NCBI RefSeq assembly: GCF_001748145.1
Contig: NZ_BCQA01000001.1
Location: 6,536,501 to 6,600,500, forward strand
From: Bosea sp. BIWAKO-01
GTDB lineage: Bacteria > Pseudomonadota > Alphaproteobacteria > Rhizobiales > Beijerinckiaceae
DNA length: 64,000 nt
Direction: 5' to 3'
Shown: one piece after another, positions 51,876-60,415 of the stretch
How positions within the stretch are numbered: position 1 is the stretch's first letter
How the letters are laid out: each line of letters starts with the position of its first letter
Program-made: the position numbers and the translations under genes
The notes under the pieces: model-generated
Told to the model about the DNA's origin: nothing
The model's input: only the letters and a program-made list of their open reading frames with translations
Database searches by the model: none

Positions 51876-52325
51876 CTACTGCTTGAAGCCGATCAGCACG
51901 CCGTCCGCCCCGAGCGAGAGCTGAAGCCCTTGCCGGCGCGTGGCCAAACGCAGGGTCACGCCCTTGTCGTTGCGCAGATAGACGTTGCCGCCGCCCTGCC
52001 TGCCGACGGCCCAACCTTCCTTCAGCTGGACATAGGCGCCAGCAAAGTCCGACACTTTACGAAGGCCATAGACTGTCCCGGATGCGACGGTGCGAGATGC
52101 GCCGATGGAGCCGATGCCAAGGCCGCCGACCGAGATCGGATAGGAGCGGCCCTGAAAGCGCAAGGTGCCGCCGCCCGCTTCGCCCGAGGCGATGAAACCA
52201 GCGGAAACCTGCTCGATGCGAACAGTGCCCGTCGAACGCCCGAGCGGCGGCGACTGCGCCAAGGCGGGTGATGCCAGCATCAGAAGGGCCGCGAAAGAAA
52301 CGGCTGTCTGCCTCATCGTCGTCAT
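51876..52325 (-). CDS. Secreted small hypothetical protein
   Basis: A 149-residue protein (146 if started at the second Met, 52316) with signal peptide AVSFAALLMLASPALAQ. The mature part is Gly-rich and beta-like: TGTVRIEQVSAGFIASGEAG, GGLGIGSIGASRTVASGTVY, GWAVGRQGGGNVYLRND. It resembles the small YSC84/DUF1134-like secreted proteins of alphaproteobacteria, but I am not certain of the family. It is a single gene between two terminators, one at its 3' end. Confidence 0.72.
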   Translation of the reverse strand: MTTMRQTAVSFAALLMLASPALAQSPPLGRSTGTVRIEQVSAGFIASGEAGGGTLRFQGRSYPISVGGLGIGSIGASRTVASGTVYGLRKVSDFAGAYVQLKEGWAVGRQGGGNVYLRNDKGVTLRLATRRQGLQLSLGADGVLIGFKQ

Positions 52326-52692
52326 CGTCTGCTCCTCGCGCTCGCTTGGTGGCGCAAAAGCTCAACGCGCAAAGGGCGATTTCGATCCCGATGCAGCGAT
52401 AAGTTGTGCCGGAGCGCGTTCCGAGATGGATGGACACCCGAGACACGGCTGATAAGCCCGAACGCTGGAACGTGAGGCTCCATCCATGTCGCCCCTAAGC
52501 ACTCAAATCCGCAGCGTGCTGGAAGCGAAAGCCGAGGCACTTGTTTCCAGAAATGCCGAAGCGCTTGAGACTTTGATCCACGCCGACTTCACCTAATCTG
52601 AATGCCAGACGATGAAGCACCCTGCCGCATAGCTCCGCAACGGGCTTGGGGGCCGACCTTGAATTTCGGCAGGATCTGATAGGGGAGCCGCC

Positions 52693-53106
52693 ATGCCCGA
52701 TCGATCCAAATACCAGGACCGCATGCTCCGCATGCGCGAGGCGTTGGAGGCGTCCTGGGACGGGCAAACCGCCTATAGGGCGGCTGTCAAGCCGGGCAAT
52801 CCCGCCTTTGGTCAGTGCTACCCCACCTCACGGGTGGTGCAACACTACTTCCCGGAAACGGAAATCATCAAAGGAAAGGTCTGGACAGGCGAAAGTGAGG
52901 AAACCCATTTCTGGAACGGGCTTCGCGTTGGAGAGGAATGGTATCACATCGACCTGAGCTGGCAGCAATTCCCGACCGGATCGACCATAAGGGACTTTGT
53001 TGTTCTCGACCGAAAGATGCTCGGCGACACTGAATCGACGCTTCGACGGTGCGCTCTGTTGCTGGACCGGGTTAGGCGACATCTCCAAAGTCACCCCTCT
53101 TCGTAG
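52693..53106 (+). CDS. YunG-like / transglutaminase-fold small protein
   Basis: A 137-residue protein with a possible Cys-His-Asp set: Cys42 in FGQCYPTSRVVQHYF, a His in EETHFWNGL, and Asp in WYHIDLSWQQF. This order matches small YunG-type proteins as I remember them; no function is established. A plain start with GGAG-like sequence (GGGGAG) lies 8 bases before the ATG. The gene has its own position between two unrelated units. Confidence 0.7.
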   Translation: MPDRSKYQDRMLRMREALEASWDGQTAYRAAVKPGNPAFGQCYPTSRVVQHYFPETEIIKGKVWTGESEETHFWNGLRVGEEWYHIDLSWQQFPTGSTIRDFVVLDRKMLGDTESTLRRCALLLDRVRRHLQSHPSS

Positions 53107-53438
53107 CCGCATAGCGCGGCGGCAGGCGATTTGAGCGGGTTGAGCCAGACAACCCGCCATGGACCGACATTTCCCCCTGGCGGCTTTGGCCACGAAGCAG
53201 ACGCTTCGGTTCCAGAGCGTGGGACCGTCTCGGCCACGCTGATCCCCAACCTCCCCTCCTTCGCGCGGTTCGGCGCCGGCGCCACTGGCCTCGATGCCAT
53301 GCCGCCGCTCCTGCCGGCCGCGTTCGATCTCGTCGCAAGCGACATCGCACCGCTGCTAGCGGCACGGTGACGGTCCCGCAGCGAGCACCGGGGCGGCGCA
53401 TTCGGGACGGCACACCTAGCAATAATGAAGTGACGAAC
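53107..53438. other. Intergenic stretch upstream of the efflux promoter
   Basis: About 330 bp. A 79-codon frame at 53131-53370 has a Pro/Ala-rich translation (ATLIPNLPSFARFGAGATG) that I cannot place; it could be the tail of a decayed gene. Nothing else is visible before the palindrome at 53439. Confidence 0.35.
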
Positions 53439-53472
53439 AACGTGTGACGAATGTTGACATTCGTCACACGTT
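53439..53472. promoter_or_regulatory. 34-bp perfect palindrome, probable operator of the efflux operon
   Basis: AACGTGTGACGAATGT at 53439-53454 and its exact reverse complement at 53457-53472 flank a TG centre. It lies about 115 bp before the RND adaptor gene. The GTGACGAA core occurs once more just upstream (53429-53438 region, GTGACGAAC), giving an extra half site. This is typical of a TetR-family operator; the TetR gene at 57979-58629 beyond the pump is the candidate binder. Confidence 0.75.
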
Positions 53473-53585
53473 AGCTGATAGTCCTCTGGCTAACGGTGTT
53501 CCTGAAGGTGCGATCCGCGCGGCAAACCCGCGATCCCAACCCTCCGCAGCACCCCTGTTCGGCCTCACAACAATTCGAGGGCGCC

Positions 53586-54695
53586 ATGCGCGGAACACCA
53601 CTGCTTCCCACCGTCTTTCGCGCCATCTCCCTTGCGGGGCTCGCCGTGGTGCTCGCCGGTTGCGAGCCTTCGGATGGTGCAGAGCGCGCCGAAACTCACA
53701 ACCAGGCTCGCCCGGTCCTGGCTCCGGCCGTCGCCTTCGAGCCAAGGACCGGCGAGCGCAGCCTCGTCGGCGTCATTCGGGCACGTGTCGAAAGCGATCT
53801 CGGCTTTCGCGTGCAGGGAAAGGTCGCCAAGCGGCTCGTGAATGTCGGGGACGTGGTCCGGGACGGCGACGTGCTCGCCACGCTCGACGAGGCCGATTTC
53901 GGGCTCCAGGTCCAGCAAGCCGAGGCCGAGCGCGCGGCGGCGGCTGCTAGCCGGGCGCAGGCCGAGGCAGATTTCGATCGCGCCCGGTCGTTGATCAAAC
54001 AGGGCTGGACGACGGCCGCCACGCTCGATGCCCGGCGCGCCGCTTCGGAAGAGGCGAGGAGCCGCCTCGCCCGCGCGGAGCGTGCGCTGGACCTCGCGAA
54101 GAACGCCTCGTCCTATGCCGTCCTGCGCGCCGACGCCAACGGCGTCATCACGGCGACTGCGGTCGAGCCCGGCCAGGTCGTCCAGCCGGCATACGCGGCG
54201 ATCCGGCTTGCCCGCACGGCAGAAAAGGAAGCCGTCGTGGCTATCCCGGAGGCCTCGGTCGATCGCGCGCGACAGGCAAAGGCCGTGGTAACGCTCTGGT
54301 CGAACGCCGGGGTCCGCTATGGTGCGGCCCTGCGAGAGCTGTCGCCTGCCGCCGACGCTGCGACGCGGACCTATCTCGCGCGCTTCACGGTCGCTGCAGC
54401 AGGCCCGGAGGTGCAACTCGGCATGACGGCGACCGTAACTCTGACCGATTCCGATCCCGAGCGCATCGTCCGCCTGCCTCTGACAGCCCTCGTCAACCAG
54501 GGCACGGGGCCATCGGTGTGGACCGTGCGCCCTGATGGGACGCTCGCAGCCAAGCCGGTCACTGTCGCAGTCTACGAATCGAAGGACGTGATCGTCTCTG
54601 CCGGACTCGCCGAGGGAGACCGCGTGGTCCTGCTTGGCGCCCAGAAACTTGACGCCGGTCTGACGGTTCGCGCCGTCGATCAGTTCTCATTCTGA
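53586..54695 (+). CDS. RND efflux periplasmic adaptor subunit (lipoprotein)
   Basis: A 369-residue membrane-fusion protein. The lipobox LAGC places the lipidated Cys at residue 26. The barrel-sandwich halves (VIRARVESDLGFRVQGKVAK, VLRADANGVITATAVEPGQ) flank a coiled-coil hairpin of about residues 100-155 (QAEAERAAAAASRAQAEAD), followed by the beta-barrel and membrane-proximal domains. It links the RND pump to an outer-membrane TolC-type channel encoded elsewhere. It is 15 bases upstream of the pump gene. The long palindrome upstream is the likely control site. Confidence 0.93.
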   Translation: MRGTPLLPTVFRAISLAGLAVVLAGCEPSDGAERAETHNQARPVLAPAVAFEPRTGERSLVGVIRARVESDLGFRVQGKVAKRLVNVGDVVRDGDVLATLDEADFGLQVQQAEAERAAAAASRAQAEADFDRARSLIKQGWTTAATLDARRAASEEARSRLARAERALDLAKNASSYAVLRADANGVITATAVEPGQVVQPAYAAIRLARTAEKEAVVAIPEASVDRARQAKAVVTLWSNAGVRYGAALRELSPAADAATRTYLARFTVAAAGPEVQLGMTATVTLTDSDPERIVRLPLTALVNQGTGPSVWTVRPDGTLAAKPVTVAVYESKDVIVSAGLAEGDRVVLLGAQKLDAGLTVRAVDQFSF

Positions 54696-54710
54696 GAAGG
54701 CCAGGACGCC

Positions 54711-57700
54711 ATGAGAGAATTCAACCTTTCGCGCTGGGCTGTCGAGCACCGCGCACTCGTCCTCTTCCTGATCATCGTGATCGCGATAGCGGGTACGTTG
54801 TCTTTCATGCGGCTCGGGCGTTCGGAGGATCCGAACTTCACGATCAAGGACGCCGTGCTGACGGCGGTGTGGCCAGGCGCCACGGCGCGCGAGATGCAGG
54901 ACCAGGTCGCTGACCCCATCGAAAAGAAGCTCCAGGAGCTGGCGTATTTCGACAAGGTGCAGACCTATGTGAAGCCGTCCTTTGCGGCCATGCAGATCTC
55001 GTTCAAGGACAGCACTCCGCCGGCCGAGGTCGCGGGCCTGTTCTATCAGCTCCGCAAGAAGTTGGACGATGTCCGCCCCTCCTTGCCGGCGGGGGTGATC
55101 GGCCCGAATGTCAATGACGAGTACGGCGATGTCGACTCGATCCTGACGATGCTGACGGGCGACGGCGCAGACTACGCTCAGCTCAAGAAGGTCGCCGATG
55201 CGTTGCGGCAACGGCTGCTCCGGGTTCCCGGCGTCGCGAAAGTGAACATCTACGGCGTCCAGCAGGAGCGCATCTTCGTCGAATTCAGCCATGCCAAGCT
55301 GGCGACACTCGGCGTGGCGCCGCAAGCGCTCTTCGACTCGCTGGCCCGCCAGAACGACGTGACGCCGGCCGGGACCGTCGAGACGAACGCGCAACGGATT
55401 CCGCTTCGCGTCACCGGAGCTCTCGACGGCGTGAAGGCGGTGGCCGAAACGCCGGTCGATGCAGGAGGGCGCACCTTCCGGCTGGGCGATATCGCAACCG
55501 TGACGCGCGGCTTCGTCGACCCACCAAGCTTTCTCGTGCGCCAACGCGGCGAACCCGCACTCGGCGTGGGCGTCGTCATGGCGCGCGGCGCCAATATCCT
55601 GAATTTCGGCAAGGACGTGGCCGCCGCGACGCGCGCCTTCCAGTTGGACGTGCCGCAGGGGGTCAAGTTCGAGCAGATTGCCGACCAGCCCGAGATCGTC
55701 GAGGAGTCGATCTTCGAGTTCGAGCGCTCCTTCGTGGAAGCGCTCGCCATCGTGCTCGGCGTCTCCTTCCTGTCGCTTGGCTGGCGCACGGGGATCGTGG
55801 TGGCGCTTTCGGTGCCGCTGGTGCTCGCAGCGACCTTCGTCGTCATGTACATGCTCGGCATGGACCTGCACCGGATCACGCTCGGTGCGCTGATCATCGC
55901 GCTCGGACTGCTGGTCGACGATGCCATCATCGCCGTGGAGATGATGGTGGTGAAGATGGAGCAGGGCTACGACCGCATCCAGGCCGCGGCCTTTGCCTGG
56001 CGATCGACCGCCTTCCCGATGCTGACTGGTACCGCCGTCACAGTCGCGGGTTTCCTGCCCGTCGGCTTCGCGAAGTCAGGTGCCGGCGAGTATGCCGGAG
56101 GCATCTTCTGGGTCGTCGGGATCGCGCTCGCCCTGTCCTGGATCGTGGCGGTGGTCTTCACGCCCTATCTCGGGGTCCTGCTGCTGCCGTCGTCGCTGTC
56201 CAAGGGCGGCGCACATGGAAATCCTGACGCAATCTACGATACCCGCCTGTACCGCGCCCTGCGCCGAGCGATCCAGACCTGCGTGCGTTGGCGGATGACG
56301 ACCGTCGTCGTCACTATCGGCATCTTCGCTGCTGCCGTCGTCGGCTTCGGCTTCGTCCAGCAGCAATTCTTCCCGTTGTCGGAGCGCAAGGAGCTCTTTC
56401 TCCAGCTTCGCCTGCCCGAGGGCTCGTCGATCGGAGCAACGACAGGCGTCGTCGCCGAGGCCGAGAAGCTGATCGGTCAGACCGACCCCGACATCCAGAC
56501 CTTTACGGCCTATGTCGGCCAAGGCTCCCCGCGGTTCTGGCTCGGGCTGAATCCGACGTTGCCGAACGAGGCCTTCGCCGAGATCGTGATCCTGACGAAG
56601 TCGATCGAGGGCCGAGAGCGCGTCAAGTCGCGCCTCGATGCCGCGATTGGCGCCGGCGCCCTGACCCAGGCGCGCGCGCGCGTTGACCGCTTCTCGTTTG
56701 GACCGCCTGTCGGCTTTCCCGTCCAGTTCCGCGTGATCGGCCCCGACCCGATGAAGGTGCGCGAGGTCGCCTACCAGGTCCGTGACGCCGTTCGTACCAA
56801 CCGGAACGCGGTCAACCCACATCTGGACTGGAACGAGATGTCGCCCTCGGTGAGACTCGTGGTCGATCAGGAGCGGGCTCGTGCTCTGGGGCTGAACGTG
56901 CAGGACGTCTCGCAGACGCTGCAGACCCTTGTCTCCGGGGTGACCATTACGACGGTTCGCGACGGCGTCGAGCAAGTCGCCGTGGTCGCGCGGGCCGGCG
57001 AAAGCGAAAGGCTGGATCTCGGCCATGTCGGCGACTTGACCATCGTCGCCCGCAACGGCGTCGCCGTTCCTCTGTCCCAGGTCGCAAGGCTCGACTATGT
57101 CCATGAGGATCCGATCCTGCGGCGTCGCAACCGCGACACCGTCATCACCGTGCGCGCCGACGTGGTGGACGGGGTCCAGCCGCCGGATGTAACGGCGCAA
57201 ATCCTGCCGCGCCTGCAGTCGATCAAGAACAGCCTGGAGCCGGGCTATCGCATCGAGACAGGAGGCGCAGTCGAGGAGTCGGAGAAGGCGAACGCAGCGC
57301 TTTTCGTGCTCTTCCCCATCATGTTTCTCGCGATGCTGACCCTGCTGATGATCCAGCTGCAGAACTTTTCCCGCCTCGCCCTGGTCTTCATGACGGCTCC
57401 GCTTGGCCTGATCGGGACATCGGCCAGTCTCAATCTCGCCCATCAGCCCTTTGGCTTCACCGCGCTGCTGGGGTTGATCGCACTCGCCGGCATGATCATG
57501 CGGAATACGCTCATCCTCGTCGACCAGATCGAGAGCGACGTCGCATCGGGATCGCACAGCCGGCGCGAGGCCATCGTCGACGCGACGGTCAGGCGGGCGC
57601 GGCCCGTGGTGCTGACGGCGCTTGCGGCTATCCTTGCCATGATTCCGCTGTCGTCGAGCGCATTCTGGAGCCCGATGGCTGTCACCATCATGGGAGGGCT

Positions 57701-57845
57701 GTTTGTCGCGACCTTTCTCACGATCCTGTTCTTGCCGGCGCTTTACGCTCTATGGTTCCGCAAGTCGCTGGATGAACGTGGCGCGCCGCTGAGGCCGGAG
57801 CCAGGCACGCTTGTGCCGACCCTCGCGACCTCGGTTGCCCACTAG
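54711..57845 (+). CDS. RND-family efflux pump, inner-membrane subunit
   Basis: A 1044-residue AcrB/Mdt-type pump with 12 transmembrane segments and two large periplasmic loops. The N-terminal helix (WAVEHRALVLFLIIVIA) and the paired proton-relay Asp residues in TM4 (GLLVDDAIIAVEMM, about residues 403-404) are clear. In TM10 the conserved Lys of AcrB is replaced by Arg in MIMRNTLILVDQ, a variant found in a subgroup of these pumps. The substrate spectrum cannot be predicted. It forms an operon with the adaptor; no outer-membrane factor follows. Confidence 0.95.
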   Translation: MREFNLSRWAVEHRALVLFLIIVIAIAGTLSFMRLGRSEDPNFTIKDAVLTAVWPGATAREMQDQVADPIEKKLQELAYFDKVQTYVKPSFAAMQISFKDSTPPAEVAGLFYQLRKKLDDVRPSLPAGVIGPNVNDEYGDVDSILTMLTGDGADYAQLKKVADALRQRLLRVPGVAKVNIYGVQQERIFVEFSHAKLATLGVAPQALFDSLARQNDVTPAGTVETNAQRIPLRVTGALDGVKAVAETPVDAGGRTFRLGDIATVTRGFVDPPSFLVRQRGEPALGVGVVMARGANILNFGKDVAAATRAFQLDVPQGVKFEQIADQPEIVEESIFEFERSFVEALAIVLGVSFLSLGWRTGIVVALSVPLVLAATFVVMYMLGMDLHRITLGALIIALGLLVDDAIIAVEMMVVKMEQGYDRIQAAAFAWRSTAFPMLTGTAVTVAGFLPVGFAKSGAGEYAGGIFWVVGIALALSWIVAVVFTPYLGVLLLPSSLSKGGAHGNPDAIYDTRLYRALRRAIQTCVRWRMTTVVVTIGIFAAAVVGFGFVQQQFFPLSERKELFLQLRLPEGSSIGATTGVVAEAEKLIGQTDPDIQTFTAYVGQGSPRFWLGLNPTLPNEAFAEIVILTKSIEGRERVKSRLDAAIGAGALTQARARVDRFSFGPPVGFPVQFRVIGPDPMKVREVAYQVRDAVRTNRNAVNPHLDWNEMSPSVRLVVDQERARALGLNVQDVSQTLQTLVSGVTITTVRDGVEQVAVVARAGESERLDLGHVGDLTIVARNGVAVPLSQVARLDYVHEDPILRRRNRDTVITVRADVVDGVQPPDVTAQILPRLQSIKNSLEPGYRIETGGAVEESEKANAALFVLFPIMFLAMLTLLMIQLQNFSRLALVFMTAPLGLIGTSASLNLAHQPFGFTALLGLIALAGMIMRNTLILVDQIESDVASGSHSRREAIVDATVRRARPVVLTALAAILAMIPLSSSAFWSPMAVTIMGGLFVATFLTILFLPALYALWFRKSLDERGAPLRPEPGTLVPTLATSVAH

Positions 57846-57943
57846 GTCATCGAACCGGATATCACATCCGGCCCAATGATCTGACGTTCTGTGTTTGCGG
57901 CTTTTCCGAAAACCGCAACGCAGTTTTCGGGCCGATGCTCTGG
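57846..57943. repeat. Intergenic palindromic repeat, copy 2
   Basis: The same two-hairpin arrangement as at 18963-19068. The left hairpin is CCGGAT-N5-ATCCGG extended by imperfect arms (57847-57878). The right hairpin is CCGAAAAC at 57906-57913 with GTTTTCGG at 57923-57930. Spacer words such as ATGATCTGACGTTCTG and GGGCCGATGCT are also shared. It starts right after the RND pump stop and reaches towards the TetR start, so it may act as terminator or be incorporated in the TetR leader. Confidence 0.75.
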
Positions 57944-57978
57944 CCTTTGCCCCTCACGACTGTCTCGGAGTAGCCTTG

Positions 57979-58629
57979 GTGACAAATCCATCCCGTTACA
58001 CGGCGCGAGTGACTGCCCAGACGGAGAATGCGAGCCGGCGGCAGGACGGCATCGAGCCGCTGCAAGACATTCTCGCGGTCGCCCGGCGGCTCTTCACAAC
58101 CATTGGTTACCAGAAGACCACGGTTGCCGAGATCGCGGCCGAACTCGGCAAGAGCCCCGCGCATGTCTACCGCTTCTTTGACAGCAAGAGGGCCATCAAC
58201 GAGGCCGTCGCCGAGCTTTTGCTGAGTCAGATCGGCGACGAACTCGAGGTGATCGCCGCCGGAAACTCGCCTCCTCCCGAGCGTCTTGCCGCCTTCCTGC
58301 TTGCGCTCTCCGAGCTCAGCGAGCGGCACTTCATGACCAACAGCCGCGTGAACGACATGGTGGAGGACGCAATGGCCGAAAGCTGGGGCGTCTGTCTTCG
58401 CTATATTCAGCGCGTCGAAGGCCTGATCAGGACAATCGTGGAGGAAGGCCAGACTTCAGGTGATTTCAGCGTCGAGGATGCGGCCGCCGGCGCATCCTGC
58501 GTGAAGACGACCATGGTCTGCTTCATGCACCCAACGATGATGGCGCTGAGCGCGGAGCATGCAAGGCCTGAGATCGAACAGGTTATCGCCTATGCCCTGC
58601 GGGGACTCGGGGCCAAGCCAGGGCGCTGA
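57979..58629 (+). CDS. TetR-family regulator, probably of the RND pump
   Basis: A 216-residue TetR protein. The helix-turn-helix covers about residues 20-66 (ILAVARRLFTTIGYQKTTVA, EIAAELGKSPAHVYRFFDSK). The ligand-binding part includes RLAAFLLALSELSERHF and IRTIVEEGQTSGDFSVEDA. The start is GTG 57979, with GGAG 8 bases upstream; the in-frame residues before it come from the repeat and are not TetR-like. It follows the pump on the same strand, and the 34-bp palindrome upstream of the adaptor gene is its likely operator. Confidence 0.9.
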   Translation: MTNPSRYTARVTAQTENASRRQDGIEPLQDILAVARRLFTTIGYQKTTVAEIAAELGKSPAHVYRFFDSKRAINEAVAELLLSQIGDELEVIAAGNSPPPERLAAFLLALSELSERHFMTNSRVNDMVEDAMAESWGVCLRYIQRVEGLIRTIVEEGQTSGDFSVEDAAAGASCVKTTMVCFMHPTMMALSAEHARPEIEQVIAYALRGLGAKPGR

Positions 58630-59142
58630 CGAATGATGCCCGCACGCGCTCCGAGGGCGACCATCAGCGCTCTCTGCCGCACCGATCCCGATGGGCCGCT
58701 ATCGCCAGTCACGAGGGCGCTCACGCCGGCGCGTCACGCCAGCCCAACGCTGTGAGATCAGGCCGGGGGCAAAACCACGGCCTGATCATTACTGGGATAC
58801 AGCATGTTCGGCGCCGCCGATCCGTCGAGGAACGGCATCGGCTGCGGCCGGTGCACGCCCGATGGGGCAGCGGAGGCAGACGGCCAGCCCGCATCTCGGG
58901 AGTCCGCGAGCGTGTGACGCATCCCATATGAGCGCCCGAGGTCGCGCAGACGCATCTCATCCATCCGGGTCGGCCACAGATTGCAGGACGTCCCGTGCTG
59001 TCGGCCCTCCCCGAAGCGTGATTGCCGGCCGATCGCTCCCCGGAACCTGCTCCCTCCCTGTCCCCTTTGACACCGGACGAGAGCGGCCTTCACCCTCAAA
59101 GATACGGGGGGCTGTCGACCCCCGACGATTCGGTGAGGCGCA
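58630..59142. other. Intergenic stretch of 513 bp
   Basis: No well-supported gene. A minus-strand frame at about 58758-58960 ends with a Pro-rich segment (PQPMPFLDGSAAPNMLYP) that might be the tail of a lost gene, but it has no family likeness. The right end holds the leader of the MetC-like gene with its hairpin. Confidence 0.4.
59105..59124 (+). promoter_or_regulatory. Leader hairpin before the MetC-like gene
   Basis: CGGGGG (59105-59110) and CCCCCG (59119-59124) form a 6-bp GC stem with an 8-base loop, ending 18 bases before the start codon. It could modulate translation. It does not match the SAM-II riboswitch pattern as I know it. Confidence 0.3.
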
Positions 59143-60312
59143 ATGACCGACGAACATCCCGCCCGGCACTGGCGGACCAGGCTCGTGCACCCCAGGGTCG
59201 CAGCGTCGCAGGATTTTCGCGCCCTCGTTCCCGCCATTCATCGCGGCTCGACCGTGCTGTTCGAGCGCGTCGCCGAGGCGCGCGACGACTGGCGCGGCGA
59301 GGGCTACTCCTACGGCCTCTACGGCACGCCGACGACGCGGGAACTCGCGCTCCGCATCGCCGATCTTGAAGGCGCGCGCGCGAGCTTCGTCGTACCGGGC
59401 GGCCAGGCCGCCATCGCGCTGATCTATCTCGCCTTCTGCCGTGCGGGCGATCACGCCCTCCTGCCTGAGACCGCCTATGGGCCCAACCGCGAACTCGCCG
59501 ATGAACTGCTGGCCGGGCTCGGCGTCACGGTCGAGACCTATGATCCGCTGATCGGCTCCGGCATCGCTGCGCTGATCCGGCCAAACACGCGGCTGATCTG
59601 GTGCGAGAGCCCCGGCACGATCACCATGGAGGTACAGGACGTGCCGGCCATCGTCGCGGCCGCGCATGCGGCGGGCGTACCCGTCGCGCTCGACAACACC
59701 TACGCAGCCGGCGTGCTGTTCGATGCCTTCGCGCATGGGGTCGATGTCAGCATGCAGGCGCTGACCAAATATGTCGGCGGCCATAGCGACATCCTGCTCG
59801 GCACTGTCTCTGCCGGCACGGAGGAGGCCAGGGAGCGGATCGGCGCGACGCACCGCCTGCTCGGCATGGCCGTCTCTCCGGACGATTGCGCGCTCGCCCT
59901 GCGCGGGCTGGAGACGCTGGCCGTTCGCCTCGACCGCCTGGAGAGGACGACGCTGGAAATCGCCCATTGGCTCAAGGCGCGCCCCGAGGTCGCGCTCGTG
60001 CTCCACCCGGCCCTGCCGGACTGTCCGGGGCACGAGATCTGGCGGCGCGATTTCACCGGCTCGGCGAGCGTGTTCTCGGTGGTGTTCGAGCCGGGCTGGG
60101 ATACGCAGCGCATCACAGGTTTCGTCGAGGCGCTGCGCCTGTTCCGGCTGGGCTTCAGCTGGGGCGGCACGCATAGCCTGGCGATGGCCTACCCGCCGCT
60201 GCCGCGCACGCAGCGCGGCTATGATGGCCGGATCGTACGACTGAATGTCGGCCTGGAGGAGCCCGCCGACCTCTTCGCCGACCTGGAGCAGGCCCTGAAC
60301 CAGGCAGCGTAA
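59143..60312 (+). CDS. Cystathionine beta-lyase / Cys-Met metabolism PLP enzyme
   Basis: A 389-residue PLP enzyme of the MetB/MetC family. The Schiff-base Lys is Lys209 in MQALTKYVGGHSD; the cofactor-binding segments are YGTPTTRELALRIADLEGA, VVPGGQAAIALIYLAF and CESPGTITMEVQDVPAI, with Asp184-Asn185 in VALDNTY. The absence of an Arg-rich gamma-elimination loop and the GTPTTRELA stretch favour MetC-type beta-lyase (cystathionine to homocysteine, or cysteine desulfhydrase). It converges with the decarboxylase and cysteine-synthase-like genes. Confidence 0.88.
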   Translation: MTDEHPARHWRTRLVHPRVAASQDFRALVPAIHRGSTVLFERVAEARDDWRGEGYSYGLYGTPTTRELALRIADLEGARASFVVPGGQAAIALIYLAFCRAGDHALLPETAYGPNRELADELLAGLGVTVETYDPLIGSGIAALIRPNTRLIWCESPGTITMEVQDVPAIVAAAHAAGVPVALDNTYAAGVLFDAFAHGVDVSMQALTKYVGGHSDILLGTVSAGTEEARERIGATHRLLGMAVSPDDCALALRGLETLAVRLDRLERTTLEIAHWLKARPEVALVLHPALPDCPGHEIWRRDFTGSASVFSVVFEPGWDTQRITGFVEALRLFRLGFSWGGTHSLAMAYPPLPRTQRGYDGRIVRLNVGLEEPADLFADLEQALNQAA

Positions 60313-60415
60313 ACTCGACACCGGCCCCATGTCGGGTCGGCATTCACCGTTGGTCGATTCGACCGCGCCCGCCGCAACCCATTTTCAGGCTCGGGCAAGA
60401 TCGACCGCGACCCTC

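Noticed and set aside
53131..53370. 79-codon open frame before the efflux promoter
   Set aside because: Pro/Ala-rich translation without family likeness and no clear ribosome binding site; mentioned only as spacer content.
59041..59142. Possible SAM-type riboswitch before the MetC-like gene
   Set aside because: Only a simple GC hairpin is visible; the pseudoknot elements of SAM-II or the multi-helix core of SAM-I are not seen.
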